Below, piece after piece: positions 33,093-41,898 of a stretch of DNA of 64,000 nucleotides (position 1 is the first letter of the stretch; the number at the start of each line of letters is the position of its first letter). The stretch is from a virus. A model generated the notes under the pieces. The model saw nothing but the letters and a program-made list of their open reading frames with translations. It did not search any database and was not told where the DNA came from. The stretch spans positions 89,912-153,911 of the IMG/VR virus record IMGVR_UViG_3300041409_000066; one strand, 5' to 3'. Position numbers and translations under genes: made by a program.

Positions 33093-35935
33093 CAGACACC
33101 GTTCCGCTCACGCTGGCGGTCCTCGGGCATGATCGCGCCGTGGGGCACCCCGAGCGTCGGGTCGTAGTACGGGTCAGCGGTGCGGATGGCCTGCTTGAAG
33201 TTGCCCGCCAGCGGCAGTCCGGCCATCAGGTCACGGCCAGCGCCCAGTCGTGCAGGCGAGGCGATGTTGACCTGGGTCGTGAAGCCGCCGCCCTCTCCGA
33301 ACCGGAAGGAGTGAGTGACCGCCACGACGTATGCCTGGAAGTTGTACGCCGGGATGCGCATGAGCATCCCTGGATACAACTCGGGCATGAAGGTGAGATC
33401 GACGTTGGCGTTGTATTGGTAGGCCCACTGGCGCATGAACAAGAACAGCGCCATGAAGAACTCGCCCTTGGGACCGAAGATCCCGTTGAGCGGCTGGTAG
33501 TCCGGGCGAGGCCCGAACCGCTTGTAGACGGTGTTGACGAACGAGTCGTACATGTCGTCGGTGAACTCAAGGCCGAACAGCGCCCGCATGATCGCCTTGA
33601 TGTCGATGCTGGCGATGCCGACCGTGGTGACCTCGGGGCTGTGGATGACCCCCGAGAGGTCACCAGTCCCGGTGTCGAAGTTGGACTGGTACGCCTGCGT
33701 CACGAACTGGTGGGTGACGAAGTAGTCGTCCGACCACATGACCGTGAAGTCCACCAACTCGATGGGCTCGATGCTCATGATGGCGGCGGTGCCCCACAGG
33801 CCGTAGTAGTCCGGGAACCACGCCATGAAGTCGCCGTTGGGGGCCGAGCAGAACGACCGCAGCGACGAGTTCATCAGCGCCTTGATGTACGGGAAGATCG
33901 GCTCGTCGTTCAGCAGCGCACGGGCGCCGTTGAGCGTCTCGGACATCGCGTTGGCGCCCGCATCTTGGATGGGCTGCCACGACGTGTTGTTGAAGATCGA
34001 GTCGATGGGTGAGCCCGATGCCGGATCCACGTCGGTCAACGTGCCGGGCGCGGTCGAGAAGTCCTGGGTAGCGCGAGCGGCAGCCTCGGCCTGCAACTGA
34101 CCGGGGCGGGGCGGCAGGTCGCCGTTGCGGTGCGGGTCGTTGGAGTTCGGGTCGTAGCCGGTCCGGTTGGGCGCCGTGCCGACAGGCGTCTCTCCGGTGA
34201 GCCCAGCGCCTGTGTAGTCGATGAACGGGAGCAGGAAGCCCCGGTCCCAGCCGCTGACCTTGTTGCCGTAGTGGAAGCCCGCGTGCGTGCCGGTGTGGAA
34301 GGCACCGATGCTGGTGCTGCCGTCGCCCAGGCTGACCTCGACGTGACCGTGGTCTGCGAACAGCAGCGCACCACGAGTCCGCAAGGCGGTCCCTACGGAG
34401 ATCTCTGCGCTGCCGTTGGCGTTCTGGCGGCACAGATGCGCGATGGCGTCGGTGTTGCTGCCGTACGGCGGTGGGAGGCGTCCGGTGGCGTGCCAGTAGC
34501 ACCAGAAGACGAACTCCGAGCAGTCAAGGGTGCTCGGGATGTCGCTGGTGATGTCAACCTTCCTGTTACCCCCCTGGCTGTACCTCACCTTGGCGTTGGT
34601 GATGAGCGCGAGTCCCTTGCGCACGAAGTCGTACGCCGTCGCGACACCAGTGCCCTGCGGTCCGACCTGGCCGCTCAACTGCCCGTTGAAGTTGCCCGAG
34701 TCGTTGGCGCCGACTGCACCGAGCGCGGCGACCGAGACGGGACCGAGCGGCATCGACTGGTCTGCGAAGGCGATGTTGACGTTGGCGAGCGAGGTGTCCT
34801 TCGAGCCCTGCGGCAACAGCGCGGTGAGGGCTGCCGGGGACAGGTCGATGACCGCTGCGTCCTTGTTGTTCGTGTTCGGGCCGTAGTCCACGGCGCGTAC
34901 GACGACAGCGGTCTGGGCGAGCGGGTTGGAGACGATGATCCGCTTGTTCTTCCACCAGTTCATCGCCTTCTGGCGGTCCTTCTTGCTGACCCCAGGGGCG
35001 TTCTTGGCACCACTGCCGCCGTCAGCGTCCTTGTCGGCATACGGCCACCGCATGGCGCAGTAGAAGTTGGTGCCGGGGATGTTCACCGCCGACAGGGCGC
35101 TCTCGCCGGTCAGAGCGAAGTGGCCGACCGCACTGGTGTCGGTGAGGCCGTTCATGCGCCCGGTGAAGAAGGTGGCGCGGCCCGAGGTGGCCGGGAGAGC
35201 CCCGGTGCCGGGGATGGGCTTGCCCGTGGTCGGGTCGATGTTGTCCGGGGGCGCCTGGCCGTACGCAGAGGCGCCATCGGTGGCACCAGCGACGGACGGT
35301 CCGATGCCGAGCGCCTGGGCGATCTTCTGGACCTCGGCGTTGGCCGCGTTGGCGTCGTCCACGACCTCCTTGGCGATCTCGACGGCGAAGTTCAGCCAGT
35401 CGCGAGGCACCTGGGCGATGTGGACCTTCGAGGCGGGCCAGCCGACGACCGTCTCCAACAGCGCCTTGGCCGCGTTCTTGATGCCACCGTCCGGCGCGTA
35501 CTTCTGCGCGCCACCGAACATGTGGTCCACGATCAACTGCCGAGAGGTCGAGAGCGTCGAGTCCCAGTAGAAGTATTGGAGCCGCTTGAGCGAGCACGAA
35601 CTGCTGATCGGCACGACCCTCGGCCACGCAGTGAAGAACGGCGAGGAGTTGACGTAGCCGGTGTAGACGCGCATCCACGTGACGCGCTTCATCATCACGT
35701 AGAGCCGGTCATTCGGGCTGAACAGGTTGTCGTACTTGCGGCCCTGGTTCTGCAAGGAGAAGTCGAAGGTCGAGGGCGCGTCCGAGCGGCGCACCATCGT
35801 GCCCTCCACGAGGTCCGCAGACACGTCGAGCAGCACGGGCTTGGCTTCGGTGGCGCGGCGCTTCGTCACCGGGTCCACAGCCTTGGTGGACTCGATGATG
35901 ACCTGCACGCCGGGTGTGTAGATGAGGGTGGGCAT
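33092..35935 (-). CDS. Tail hub protein with RlpA-like (DPBB) and NlpC/P60 domains
   Basis: 947 residues. The N- and C-terminal parts resemble gpD-like hub modules (VEGTMVRRSDAPSTFDFSLQ, LYPGMLMRIPAYNFQAYVVA). Between them are two cell-wall modules. Residues about 295-385 resemble an RlpA/double-psi beta-barrel (VVVRAVDYGPNTNNKDAAVI, then DLSPAALTALL). Residues about 435-560 are an NlpC/P60 peptidase with catalytic Cys in LDCSEFVFW and His in DHGHVEVSLG. It likely plugs the tail tube and opens peptidoglycan at infection. TGATG coupling on both sides. Having both wall modules in one hub is uncommon. Confidence 0.85.
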   Translation of the reverse strand: MPTLIYTPGVQVIIESTKAVDPVTKRRATEAKPVLLDVSADLVEGTMVRRSDAPSTFDFSLQNQGRKYDNLFSPNDRLYVMMKRVTWMRVYTGYVNSSPFFTAWPRVVPISSSCSLKRLQYFYWDSTLSTSRQLIVDHMFGGAQKYAPDGGIKNAAKALLETVVGWPASKVHIAQVPRDWLNFAVEIAKEVVDDANAANAEVQKIAQALGIGPSVAGATDGASAYGQAPPDNIDPTTGKPIPGTGALPATSGRATFFTGRMNGLTDTSAVGHFALTGESALSAVNIPGTNFYCAMRWPYADKDADGGSGAKNAPGVSKKDRQKAMNWWKNKRIIVSNPLAQTAVVVRAVDYGPNTNNKDAAVIDLSPAALTALLPQGSKDTSLANVNIAFADQSMPLGPVSVAALGAVGANDSGNFNGQLSGQVGPQGTGVATAYDFVRKGLALITNAKVRYSQGGNRKVDITSDIPSTLDCSEFVFWCYWHATGRLPPPYGSNTDAIAHLCRQNANGSAEISVGTALRTRGALLFADHGHVEVSLGDGSTSIGAFHTGTHAGFHYGNKVSGWDRGFLLPFIDYTGAGLTGETPVGTAPNRTGYDPNSNDPHRNGDLPPRPGQLQAEAAARATQDFSTAPGTLTDVDPASGSPIDSIFNNTSWQPIQDAGANAMSETLNGARALLNDEPIFPYIKALMNSSLRSFCSAPNGDFMAWFPDYYGLWGTAAIMSIEPIELVDFTVMWSDDYFVTHQFVTQAYQSNFDTGTGDLSGVIHSPEVTTVGIASIDIKAIMRALFGLEFTDDMYDSFVNTVYKRFGPRPDYQPLNGIFGPKGEFFMALFLFMRQWAYQYNANVDLTFMPELYPGMLMRIPAYNFQAYVVAVTHSFRFGEGGGFTTQVNIASPARLGAGRDLMAGLPLAGNFKQAIRTADPYYDPTLGVPHGAIMPEDRQRERNGV

Positions 35936-36891
35936 CAGACCAAGTTCCCTACGCGCTGCCCGCTGGCGTGATCGGCCACGTTGCCCGAGGTGAACACGTC
36001 GTACGTCGGGGTCTTGTCGTGCTTCCCGGAGCGGTAGGAGTAGCCGACGATGTTGCCGTTCTGCTTGATGGGCTGCGGCGGGTCCATCGAGTAGAGCGTG
36101 CTCTCGAAGGACACCCCGCCACCCGCGCCGTCGATGTGGACGAAGACCTGCTCCGGGATGGTCTTCTCGCTCGGACCCGCCGGGGTGTTGCGGGGCACGT
36201 TGTTGGTGTCGCCCTGCGCCCCAGAGGCGGGTGGGGGTGTCGGCGGCACGATGGGCGGCAGTTCTGCTGGCGCCGAAGGGGGATCGACCTGGGGGTCGGG
36301 CTCGGGAGCAGTGGGCTCGGCGTAGTCGCTGCCCATCTGCTCGCCCTGCAACTGCTTGCCGAACGGATAGAAGTAGGAAGTCTCGGGAGCGAGCCCGGCA
36401 GCCGTGCCGAACGAGTACGTCGAGAGCCGTGCTGCCGAGTTCTTCTCCAACGGGTTGCTGGTCGGCTCGAAGACGTACGGGATCTTCCAGACCATCGAGC
36501 CCACGTGGTCACCGAAGGAGATGCCGGTCAGCAGGATCCCCTTGCGCATGAAGCGGCGCTTCGGGATCGTCACCGTCATCGCTCGGTCGGTGCCGTGGTC
36601 GGACAACTGCGAGTCGTAGGTGAAGCCCGCGTACGCCATCATGAAGTCGCGGAAGTCGGTGAACTCGAAGTAGCCGTTGAGGATCACGACGATCTGGAAC
36701 GGCAGCGGTGCCACCCGGTGCGGGTAGGCCGTACGACGGTCGCGACCGGCAGCCTCGTCCATCACCGGGCGCACGCCCCAGGTGATGCCCTCGACCCGGC
36801 AGGCGTAGGAGTACCGGATGCCGTGGTGGTACGACAGGGTGCAGTTGAGCCCTTGCCGCTGGGACAGCGGACGCTGCTTCATGGTGCTCAT
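35935..36891 (-). CDS. Tail/baseplate protein
   Basis: 318 residues. The first 180 residues resemble a beta-rich tail fold (HHGIRYSYACRVEGITWGVR, PFQIVVILNGYFEF). A proline-rich linker (PSAPAELPPIVPPTPPPASG, about residues 210-240) follows, then a C-terminal domain with a tandem-strand pattern (EQVFVHIDGAGGGVSFES). It lies between the tape-measure downstream genes and the hub, so a distal-tail or hub-adaptor role is likely. No known family assigned. Confidence 0.6.
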   Translation of the reverse strand: MSTMKQRPLSQRQGLNCTLSYHHGIRYSYACRVEGITWGVRPVMDEAAGRDRRTAYPHRVAPLPFQIVVILNGYFEFTDFRDFMMAYAGFTYDSQLSDHGTDRAMTVTIPKRRFMRKGILLTGISFGDHVGSMVWKIPYVFEPTSNPLEKNSAARLSTYSFGTAAGLAPETSYFYPFGKQLQGEQMGSDYAEPTAPEPDPQVDPPSAPAELPPIVPPTPPPASGAQGDTNNVPRNTPAGPSEKTIPEQVFVHIDGAGGGVSFESTLYSMDPPQPIKQNGNIVGYSYRSGKHDKTPTYDVFTSGNVADHASGQRVGNLV

Positions 36892-37091
36892 CAGGCGGGC
36901 CGCTCGGGGGAGAACATGACGCGCTGCATCTCCTCGACACCGGCATCGGTGATGTCGTGGAACAGCCCGTTGTTGGTGAAGACGAAGCCGAACATCGGCA
37001 CCTGAATGTCGTCACCCTCGGGCGGCGGCATGGGCAGCGAGATGGGCACGTCGGAGGCCCAGGTGGGGCGCTCTGGCTGCGGCATGGTCAT
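36891..37091 (-). CDS. Small tail-region protein
   Basis: 66 residues from ATG 37091 (ATGA overlap with the previous stop); a second ATG two codons later is an alternative. Composition is Pro-rich at first (PQPERPTWASDVPISLPMPP), then GFVFTNNGLFHDITDAGVEE. TGATG coupling to the next gene. Function unknown; its position in the tail operon suggests a small adaptor. Confidence 0.58.
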   Translation of the reverse strand: MTMPQPERPTWASDVPISLPMPPPEGDDIQVPMFGFVFTNNGLFHDITDAGVEEMQRVMFSPERPA

Positions 37092-37876
37092 GGCGCGGCC
37101 AGCGGGTTGTGGTTGGTCGGCGTCGGCGTCGTGCTGCCAGCCAGGATGGGTGCTAGTTGCGGGGTGGCCGGAGTGGGCGTGCTCGGGCTGCCATCGGTGC
37201 TGCCGGGGTTGGTGCCGGGGTCGGGCGGCACAGCCGAGCCGAGCATCGCGCTGGCAACCGAGCCGCCGGAATACTTGCCCACCGTGGCGCGGTCCCACGA
37301 GATGCCCTGGCTGATGCGAGCGATGTAGTCGTCGGCTGCCTGCGCCGCCTTGCCCTGCAAGATGTTCAGCGACGAGTTGTCCTGCACGAGGAACAGCGTC
37401 AGCACGTACTCGTAGGAGAACTTCCCGGTCTTGTGGGTGATCGAGCCACCATCCGGGTCCGCGATGTCCTTGACGTAGCAGAGGAAGTCCCAGCCATACA
37501 TCGGGAAGGTGAAGCGCAGGAACGGGTTGACCTTGCCGGGATCCACGGGCCTGCTCGTCATCGGCACCGGGTTGTTCGCCTGGTACTCCGCGAGCGACTC
37601 GATCTGCTTCACGAACGCCTCGGCCAACCGCCACGAGCGACCAGGGCCGTCGTCAGTCCCCTTGGCGACACCCGGCTTGGCCCGGTCCTCGCCGTACGAG
37701 CCCCGGATCTGCATGTCGGACAGGGTGGCGCCGAGCACCTGCACCACACGACCGCCGAGGGTGTCGATGACGGTGTGGTTGATCTGGAAGTTCCAGTCCA
37801 CCGAGTTCGGGTTGATGCGGAACGTGACGGTCTGCTTGCCGTCCGCCCGACCGATGGTCGCGAGTGCCGTGCTCAT
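37088..37876 (-). CDS. Tail protein after the tape measure
   Basis: 262 residues. KQTVTFRINPNSVDWNFQIN with NHTVIDTLGGRVVQVLG is a pattern seen in contractile-tail proteins next to the hub (XkdP/gp53-like position), and the C-terminus is a Pro/Thr-rich tail. No LysM motif could be identified. ATGA overlaps occur on both ends. Likely a hub-tube adaptor; the family is not certain. Confidence 0.6.
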   Translation of the reverse strand: MSTALATIGRADGKQTVTFRINPNSVDWNFQINHTVIDTLGGRVVQVLGATLSDMQIRGSYGEDRAKPGVAKGTDDGPGRSWRLAEAFVKQIESLAEYQANNPVPMTSRPVDPGKVNPFLRFTFPMYGWDFLCYVKDIADPDGGSITHKTGKFSYEYVLTLFLVQDNSSLNILQGKAAQAADDYIARISQGISWDRATVGKYSGGSVASAMLGSAVPPDPGTNPGSTDGSPSTPTPATPQLAPILAGSTTPTPTNHNPLAAP

Positions 37877-40281
37877 GGCGAGGTCGCGTAGTCGGAGGTG
37901 CCGGGCCGGGCGCTCGGGTTGTTGATGGTCGGGCTGGTCGGCGGCAGACCAGTACCAGTGCCCGCAGAGCCGGTGCCCATCATGACCTTGAACATCTGGT
38001 CGAAGGGCGGCGCCACGATGATCGTGCCGGACACCGGGTGGTCGCCCTTCTTCTTGTGGTGCTTGTTGTAGTCCGACTCCTTCTCGCCGGACTTGCTCGC
38101 GCTCACCTCGTCCGAGAAGTCGATCCCCTGCATCCCGAGCCCGGTGACCTGCTGCACCGTCTGCCCGCTGATGTCGGTGCCGTCGCTGTTCTTGGTGCCC
38201 ACGGCGAAGCGGACCTTGCCGCTGTCCAACTCCTTGCGGTAGTCGCGCTGGGCCTGCTCCATCGAGACGACCTTGTTGCCGTCCTTGGTCTGCACGACCA
38301 CGCGAGCCTTGTCGGCGTTGTCCCCGAGCGACTTGTAGATGCCCTCGATCACGGTGTCGCGCTTGCCGGTGCGACCCACCGAGGACAGGTACTGGCGCAT
38401 GTCGCCCGACTGCATCCCGAGGTCCATCAACTGCTTGGTGGACATGATGTTGCGGGCGTGCTTCCCATCCATCGGGCCACCGACGTAGTTGCCGGTCTTC
38501 GCGTCCACGATGCCGCTCTGGGCGATCTTGTCGGCAGCCTGCGCGGCGACACCGTTGCCGGTCATGTTCTGGATGACGTAGGCCCAGGCGTTGGCCTGCG
38601 TGATGCCGGTGGCGCCGGTCTGCTGCAACAGGTCCACGAGCATCCCGAGGTCCATGAGCCCCTGGCTCTGCACGTCCTCGGCCACGGTGTTCACGAGTTC
38701 GGGGTTGCCTCGCAGCGCCTGCGGTCCGCCGTACTTGTCCACGGTCGCGGCGACCTGACGCAGCACCGAGTCCGGGATCGAGTTCTGGATGACTTGGTTG
38801 ATGTTCTTCTGGACGGCGTTGAAGTAGCCGGTCGGGTTGCGGATCGCCATGCCCTGGAACTGGCCGGGCGACATGCCGCTCTGGGCCGCGAGCCGGTACT
38901 GCATCTGGCGGCTGTTGAGGCCCGAGTAGTCCACGTTGTTGAAGGTGCGCCCGTACGACGTGACGGTGCTGGTGAGCACGTCAGCCTGGGTGGAGGCCGC
39001 AGCGCCCATGCCCATCGCGGTCGTCTGGTCGAACATCTTGATGAACTTGTCGCGAGCCATCTCGGCGTTGACCCCGGCCTGGTTCGCGGCCTTGGAGACA
39101 TCGAAGATCGCGTGGCTCAACTGGGCGAACGAGGTGACGCCGTTGCGGGTCGCAGCGGCCAGCGTCTGGGCCTCCTGCTCCACGTCCATGCCACGGTTCT
39201 TCGTCTCGTGGTACATCCACTGCGTGGCCGCGCCGCGCTTGTCGCCCCGGTAGCCCAACTCGGTCGCGGCGTAGAACTGCTCCTGCGCCTCCTTGGACGA
39301 CTCGAACGGCGTCTGCAAGTGGCTCCACGTCCACTCGTGGAAGCGGTCCTTGGTCGCAGAGGCCGCGCTGCTGCCGGTGATCCGCTGGTACTCACGGTTC
39401 TGGTCCAACTGGCCCAGGAACTCGTTGTAGCCCTTGTTGAGCACCTCGCCAGCCATGATGACCTCGCCCAGGACGGGCACCTCGCGCAGGCCCATCATCA
39501 GCCCGGCTCGGGTGCCGCCCGACTTGGCGATGGCGCCGCCGACGTGCTTGAGCGCCTGGTTGCGGGCCATGTTGCCGAGCATCCGGCTGCCACGCCCACC
39601 GCCACCACCGCCAGGACCGCCCCCAGGACCGCCAGGGACGCCACCAGCGCCCGCAGGCGTGCCAGGGGGAGGCCCGCCCGTCCCGACGCCACCAGAGCCG
39701 CCAGGGGTGCCAGCACCGCCCGCTCCGGCAGGGAGCGGCATCGTGTCCTCGGGGGACATGTCGGTCATCGAGGCTGCACCCATGCCCAGGCCAGCAGGCG
39801 GGTTGCCGAACTGCCGGTAGGTGGCCGAGTTGACCTCGGTGCCCGACTCGGGATCCCAGTAGTCCACGCCACCAGCCCGGCTGGCGATGGCCTCACCAAG
39901 ACGCTGGGCGGTCGCCCGCTTGACGTAGGCCATGTTCGAGCGCATCAGCACCGGGTCCACGTGGCCCATGCGCGTCATGCCCGCCAGGAAGCCCGGAGCA
40001 GGCCCGTGACCGGCGCCAGGCTGCGGGACGTTGGCGAGCAGGTGGGCAGCGGCCTGGGAGCCACGGTCGCCTCGAAGGGTGCCCTCCATCGACAACGAGG
40101 TCATCGTCATCTGCTGGGTTTCCTTCTGGATCTGCACCAACTGCTCGATGCCTTGGATCAGCACCGACATCGGGTCGTGCCCGGCGCCCGCCCCTGCCGG
40201 GACGGTGGAGCCAGCAGCATCGGTTTCGAGTTCGCCTCGCGCCCGCTGGTGGCGGGCGGCGTCTCCACTGGGGATCGTCAC
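37873..40281 (-). CDS. Tail tape measure protein
   Basis: 802 residues, located after the two chaperone frames and tube gene as expected. Residues about 190-255 are an extreme Gly/Pro stretch, followed by long alpha-helical regions (RSNMAYVKRATAQRLGEAIA, GNMARNQALKHVGGAIAKS). GTG start overlaps the previous stop. The length would suggest a tail of roughly 120 nm at about 1.5 angstrom per residue if the whole protein is helical, which the Gly/Pro part makes an overestimate. No peptidase motif seen. Confidence 0.82.
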   Translation of the reverse strand: MTIPSGDAARHQRARGELETDAAGSTVPAGAGAGHDPMSVLIQGIEQLVQIQKETQQMTMTSLSMEGTLRGDRGSQAAAHLLANVPQPGAGHGPAPGFLAGMTRMGHVDPVLMRSNMAYVKRATAQRLGEAIASRAGGVDYWDPESGTEVNSATYRQFGNPPAGLGMGAASMTDMSPEDTMPLPAGAGGAGTPGGSGGVGTGGPPPGTPAGAGGVPGGPGGGPGGGGGGRGSRMLGNMARNQALKHVGGAIAKSGGTRAGLMMGLREVPVLGEVIMAGEVLNKGYNEFLGQLDQNREYQRITGSSAASATKDRFHEWTWSHLQTPFESSKEAQEQFYAATELGYRGDKRGAATQWMYHETKNRGMDVEQEAQTLAAATRNGVTSFAQLSHAIFDVSKAANQAGVNAEMARDKFIKMFDQTTAMGMGAAASTQADVLTSTVTSYGRTFNNVDYSGLNSRQMQYRLAAQSGMSPGQFQGMAIRNPTGYFNAVQKNINQVIQNSIPDSVLRQVAATVDKYGGPQALRGNPELVNTVAEDVQSQGLMDLGMLVDLLQQTGATGITQANAWAYVIQNMTGNGVAAQAADKIAQSGIVDAKTGNYVGGPMDGKHARNIMSTKQLMDLGMQSGDMRQYLSSVGRTGKRDTVIEGIYKSLGDNADKARVVVQTKDGNKVVSMEQAQRDYRKELDSGKVRFAVGTKNSDGTDISGQTVQQVTGLGMQGIDFSDEVSASKSGEKESDYNKHHKKKGDHPVSGTIIVAPPFDQMFKVMMGTGSAGTGTGLPPTSPTINNPSARPGTSDYATSP

Positions 40282-40691
40282 TGCCAGTCACCCACCCTCG
40301 GGTCGAGGGGCTCGCGGACCGTCACGGCTGTGTCGGCCAGCACCGAGGCCATCCGCACGGCCTCCTCGAACGACTCACCGTCCGCAGGGGTCAGCCACTG
40401 GACGCCGGAGTAGTCAGCGCCGTCCGGGATCTCCTCCATGAACGTCTCGGAGGACTCGTCCACCACGACCGTCGCTGGCTGCGCGGGCACGCCATCGAAC
40501 CGCTCCGGCCACAACTGCTGTGGCGTTCGCGTTCCGGCTGCCAGCACTGCCAACTTCATAGCCTCGTCCTCATCTCGGATGCGTTGTCTGTTGTCCGCGT
40601 AGATGAGGAGTCGGAGTCCCTCTTGCTGTACGGGAGAAAGGTGACCTCGAAGAAGTCCCTGTCGTTCGGCTAGACGGAGGGGGTTCTCCAT
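40278..40691 (-). CDS. Tape measure chaperone, frameshifted C-terminal part (gpT-like)
   Basis: 137 codons counted from ATG 40691, but the frame is open further back with no stop to the G-run at 40723-40727 in the 40709-41278 gene. It is therefore probably made as a -1 frameshift extension of that protein, as in lambda G/GT and many phages. Acidic, helical; ends GDWQ overlapping the tape measure start (GTGA). Confidence 0.75.
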   Translation of the reverse strand: MENPLRLAERQGLLRGHLSPVQQEGLRLLIYADNRQRIRDEDEAMKLAVLAAGTRTPQQLWPERFDGVPAQPATVVVDESSETFMEEIPDGADYSGVQWLTPADGESFEEAVRMASVLADTAVTVREPLDPRVGDWQ

Positions 40692-40708
40692 CCACGGTGC
40701 AAGCCCGT

Positions 40709-41278
40709 CTAGCCGAACGCTTCCCCCATCTTCGCCAGCACTTCCTCGACCTTGCCGTTCAGTGCGAGGTACTCACCGAACACGTAGTCGATGGTGGGCG
40801 GGAACCAGTCCTTGACCCTCTCGAACCGCTGCTGCAAGGCGGCGGTGGGAGTGATCTTCTCGAAGGGGAGGGGCAGTGGCTGCCCATCGACTGCGACCAC
40901 TGTGGCTGCCACTGTCGCCATCGTGTAGGCCCGGTTCTCGGCAATCGTCCCGGCGTACGGGGCGGTCACCTGCGCGACTGCGAGGATCTCGCCGCCGTTG
41001 AGCGTCCTGATGGTGAAGCGGTGTCCCATGTAGTCGAAGGTCTTCGAGAGCGATCCCAGGAACAGCAGGCCGTTGAAGTCCTCTTGCCACTGGGGGTCGA
41101 ACTCTGGGAGATCTTCGTCTTGCTCGTCCTCGGCTTCGTTCGCTTCCTCGCCCGTGCCCGGTTGTGAGTCCGACATCCCGGAGAGGTACTGCGTCTCGAC
41201 GGGCGGCTCTGTAGTTGGGGCATCAGCGGTCACGAAGTCGGGGGCGTTGTTCTGCTCCGACTCCTCCGGCAACGGCAT
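40709..41278 (-). CDS. Tape measure chaperone (gpG-like)
   Basis: 189 residues. The N-terminal 75 residues are acidic and disordered; the rest (HRFTIRTLNGGEILAVAQVT, VFGEYLALNGKVEEVLAKMG) is a helical chaperone-like domain. It is immediately downstream of the tube gene and upstream of the tape measure, the expected place. The last coding bases contain GATGGGGGAAG where a -1 slip would enter the 40278-40691 frame before the TAG at 40709. Confidence 0.75.
   Translation of the reverse strand: MPLPEESEQNNAPDFVTADAPTTEPPVETQYLSGMSDSQPGTGEEANEAEDEQDEDLPEFDPQWQEDFNGLLFLGSLSKTFDYMGHRFTIRTLNGGEILAVAQVTAPYAGTIAENRAYTMATVAATVVAVDGQPLPLPFEKITPTAALQQRFERVKDWFPPTIDYVFGEYLALNGKVEEVLAKMGEAFG
40721..40727 (-). 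other. Candidate -1 ribosomal frameshift site
   Basis: Minus strand GGGGGAA, read in frame as (AT)G GGG GAA. A -1 slip joins the 40709-41278 frame to the 40278-40691 frame with no stop between. The P-site GGG re-pairs perfectly; the A-site match is imperfect, so this is not a textbook X-XXY-YYZ heptamer. No strong downstream pseudoknot was identified by eye. Confidence 0.55.
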
Positions 41279-41304
41279 GTTGGTTCCTCCTGGGAGTGGG
41301 TGGA

Positions 41305-41889
41305 CTAGCGCCCGACAGTGGCGCCGCTCGGGAGGCCACCGTTCGGCACGGTGTTGGCCGACTGGTGCGTGAACTTGTTCGGCTTGTTGACGCCGGACAG
41401 CGGGGTCGTGTGGGTGTAGGCGACCGTGATGCCCTTGGTCACCGACAGCGCGCCGACCGTGATCGTGTCGCCGTCGTTGATGTCCACGACGGTGCAGTTC
41501 TGGTAGATCTTGCCTCGCACCGGCAGGCCCGTGCCGGGCGGCGGGATGATCGTCGTGCGGCACGTGACGTACTGCGGGTTCTCGGCCAGCACCTCGAAGA
41601 TGTCCACGATGTTCTGGCTGCTGGACAGCCCCTTCAACTGCTGCCAGACCGGCGCGTTCCACAACTCGCGGATCGTGAGCATGAGGGTGCCACCGGAGAG
41701 CACGCGGCTCGTGGCGATCTCGACCGGGTGGCGGTAGCCCAGCGGGTGGATGAACTGGTAGCCCGCTCCGAGGTCGGAGAAGGCCCGCTGGCCGCTGTCC
41801 TCGATCTGCTCAAGGAAGGCGATGGGCTGGCCGTTGTAGTCGAACGTCGTGAAGCCGGAGCCAACGACGCGGACCTGGGTGTTGGGCAT
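41305..41889 (-). CDS. Tail tube protein
   Basis: 194 residues, beta-rich, directly after the sheath gene (9-base gap) and before the chaperone pair, the standard myovirus order. Features include RVVGSGFTTFDYNGQPIAFL at the N-terminus and paired strands (MLTIRELWNAPVWQQLKG, VRGKIYQNCTVVDINDGDTI) typical of tube folds. Forms the inner hexameric tube pushed through the host envelope on sheath contraction. Confidence 0.8.
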   Translation of the reverse strand: MPNTQVRVVGSGFTTFDYNGQPIAFLEQIEDSGQRAFSDLGAGYQFIHPLGYRHPVEIATSRVLSGGTLMLTIRELWNAPVWQQLKGLSSSQNIVDIFEVLAENPQYVTCRTTIIPPPGTGLPVRGKIYQNCTVVDINDGDTITVGALSVTKGITVAYTHTTPLSGVNKPNKFTHQSANTVPNGGLPSGATVGR

Positions 41890-41898
41890 CGCGGACTC

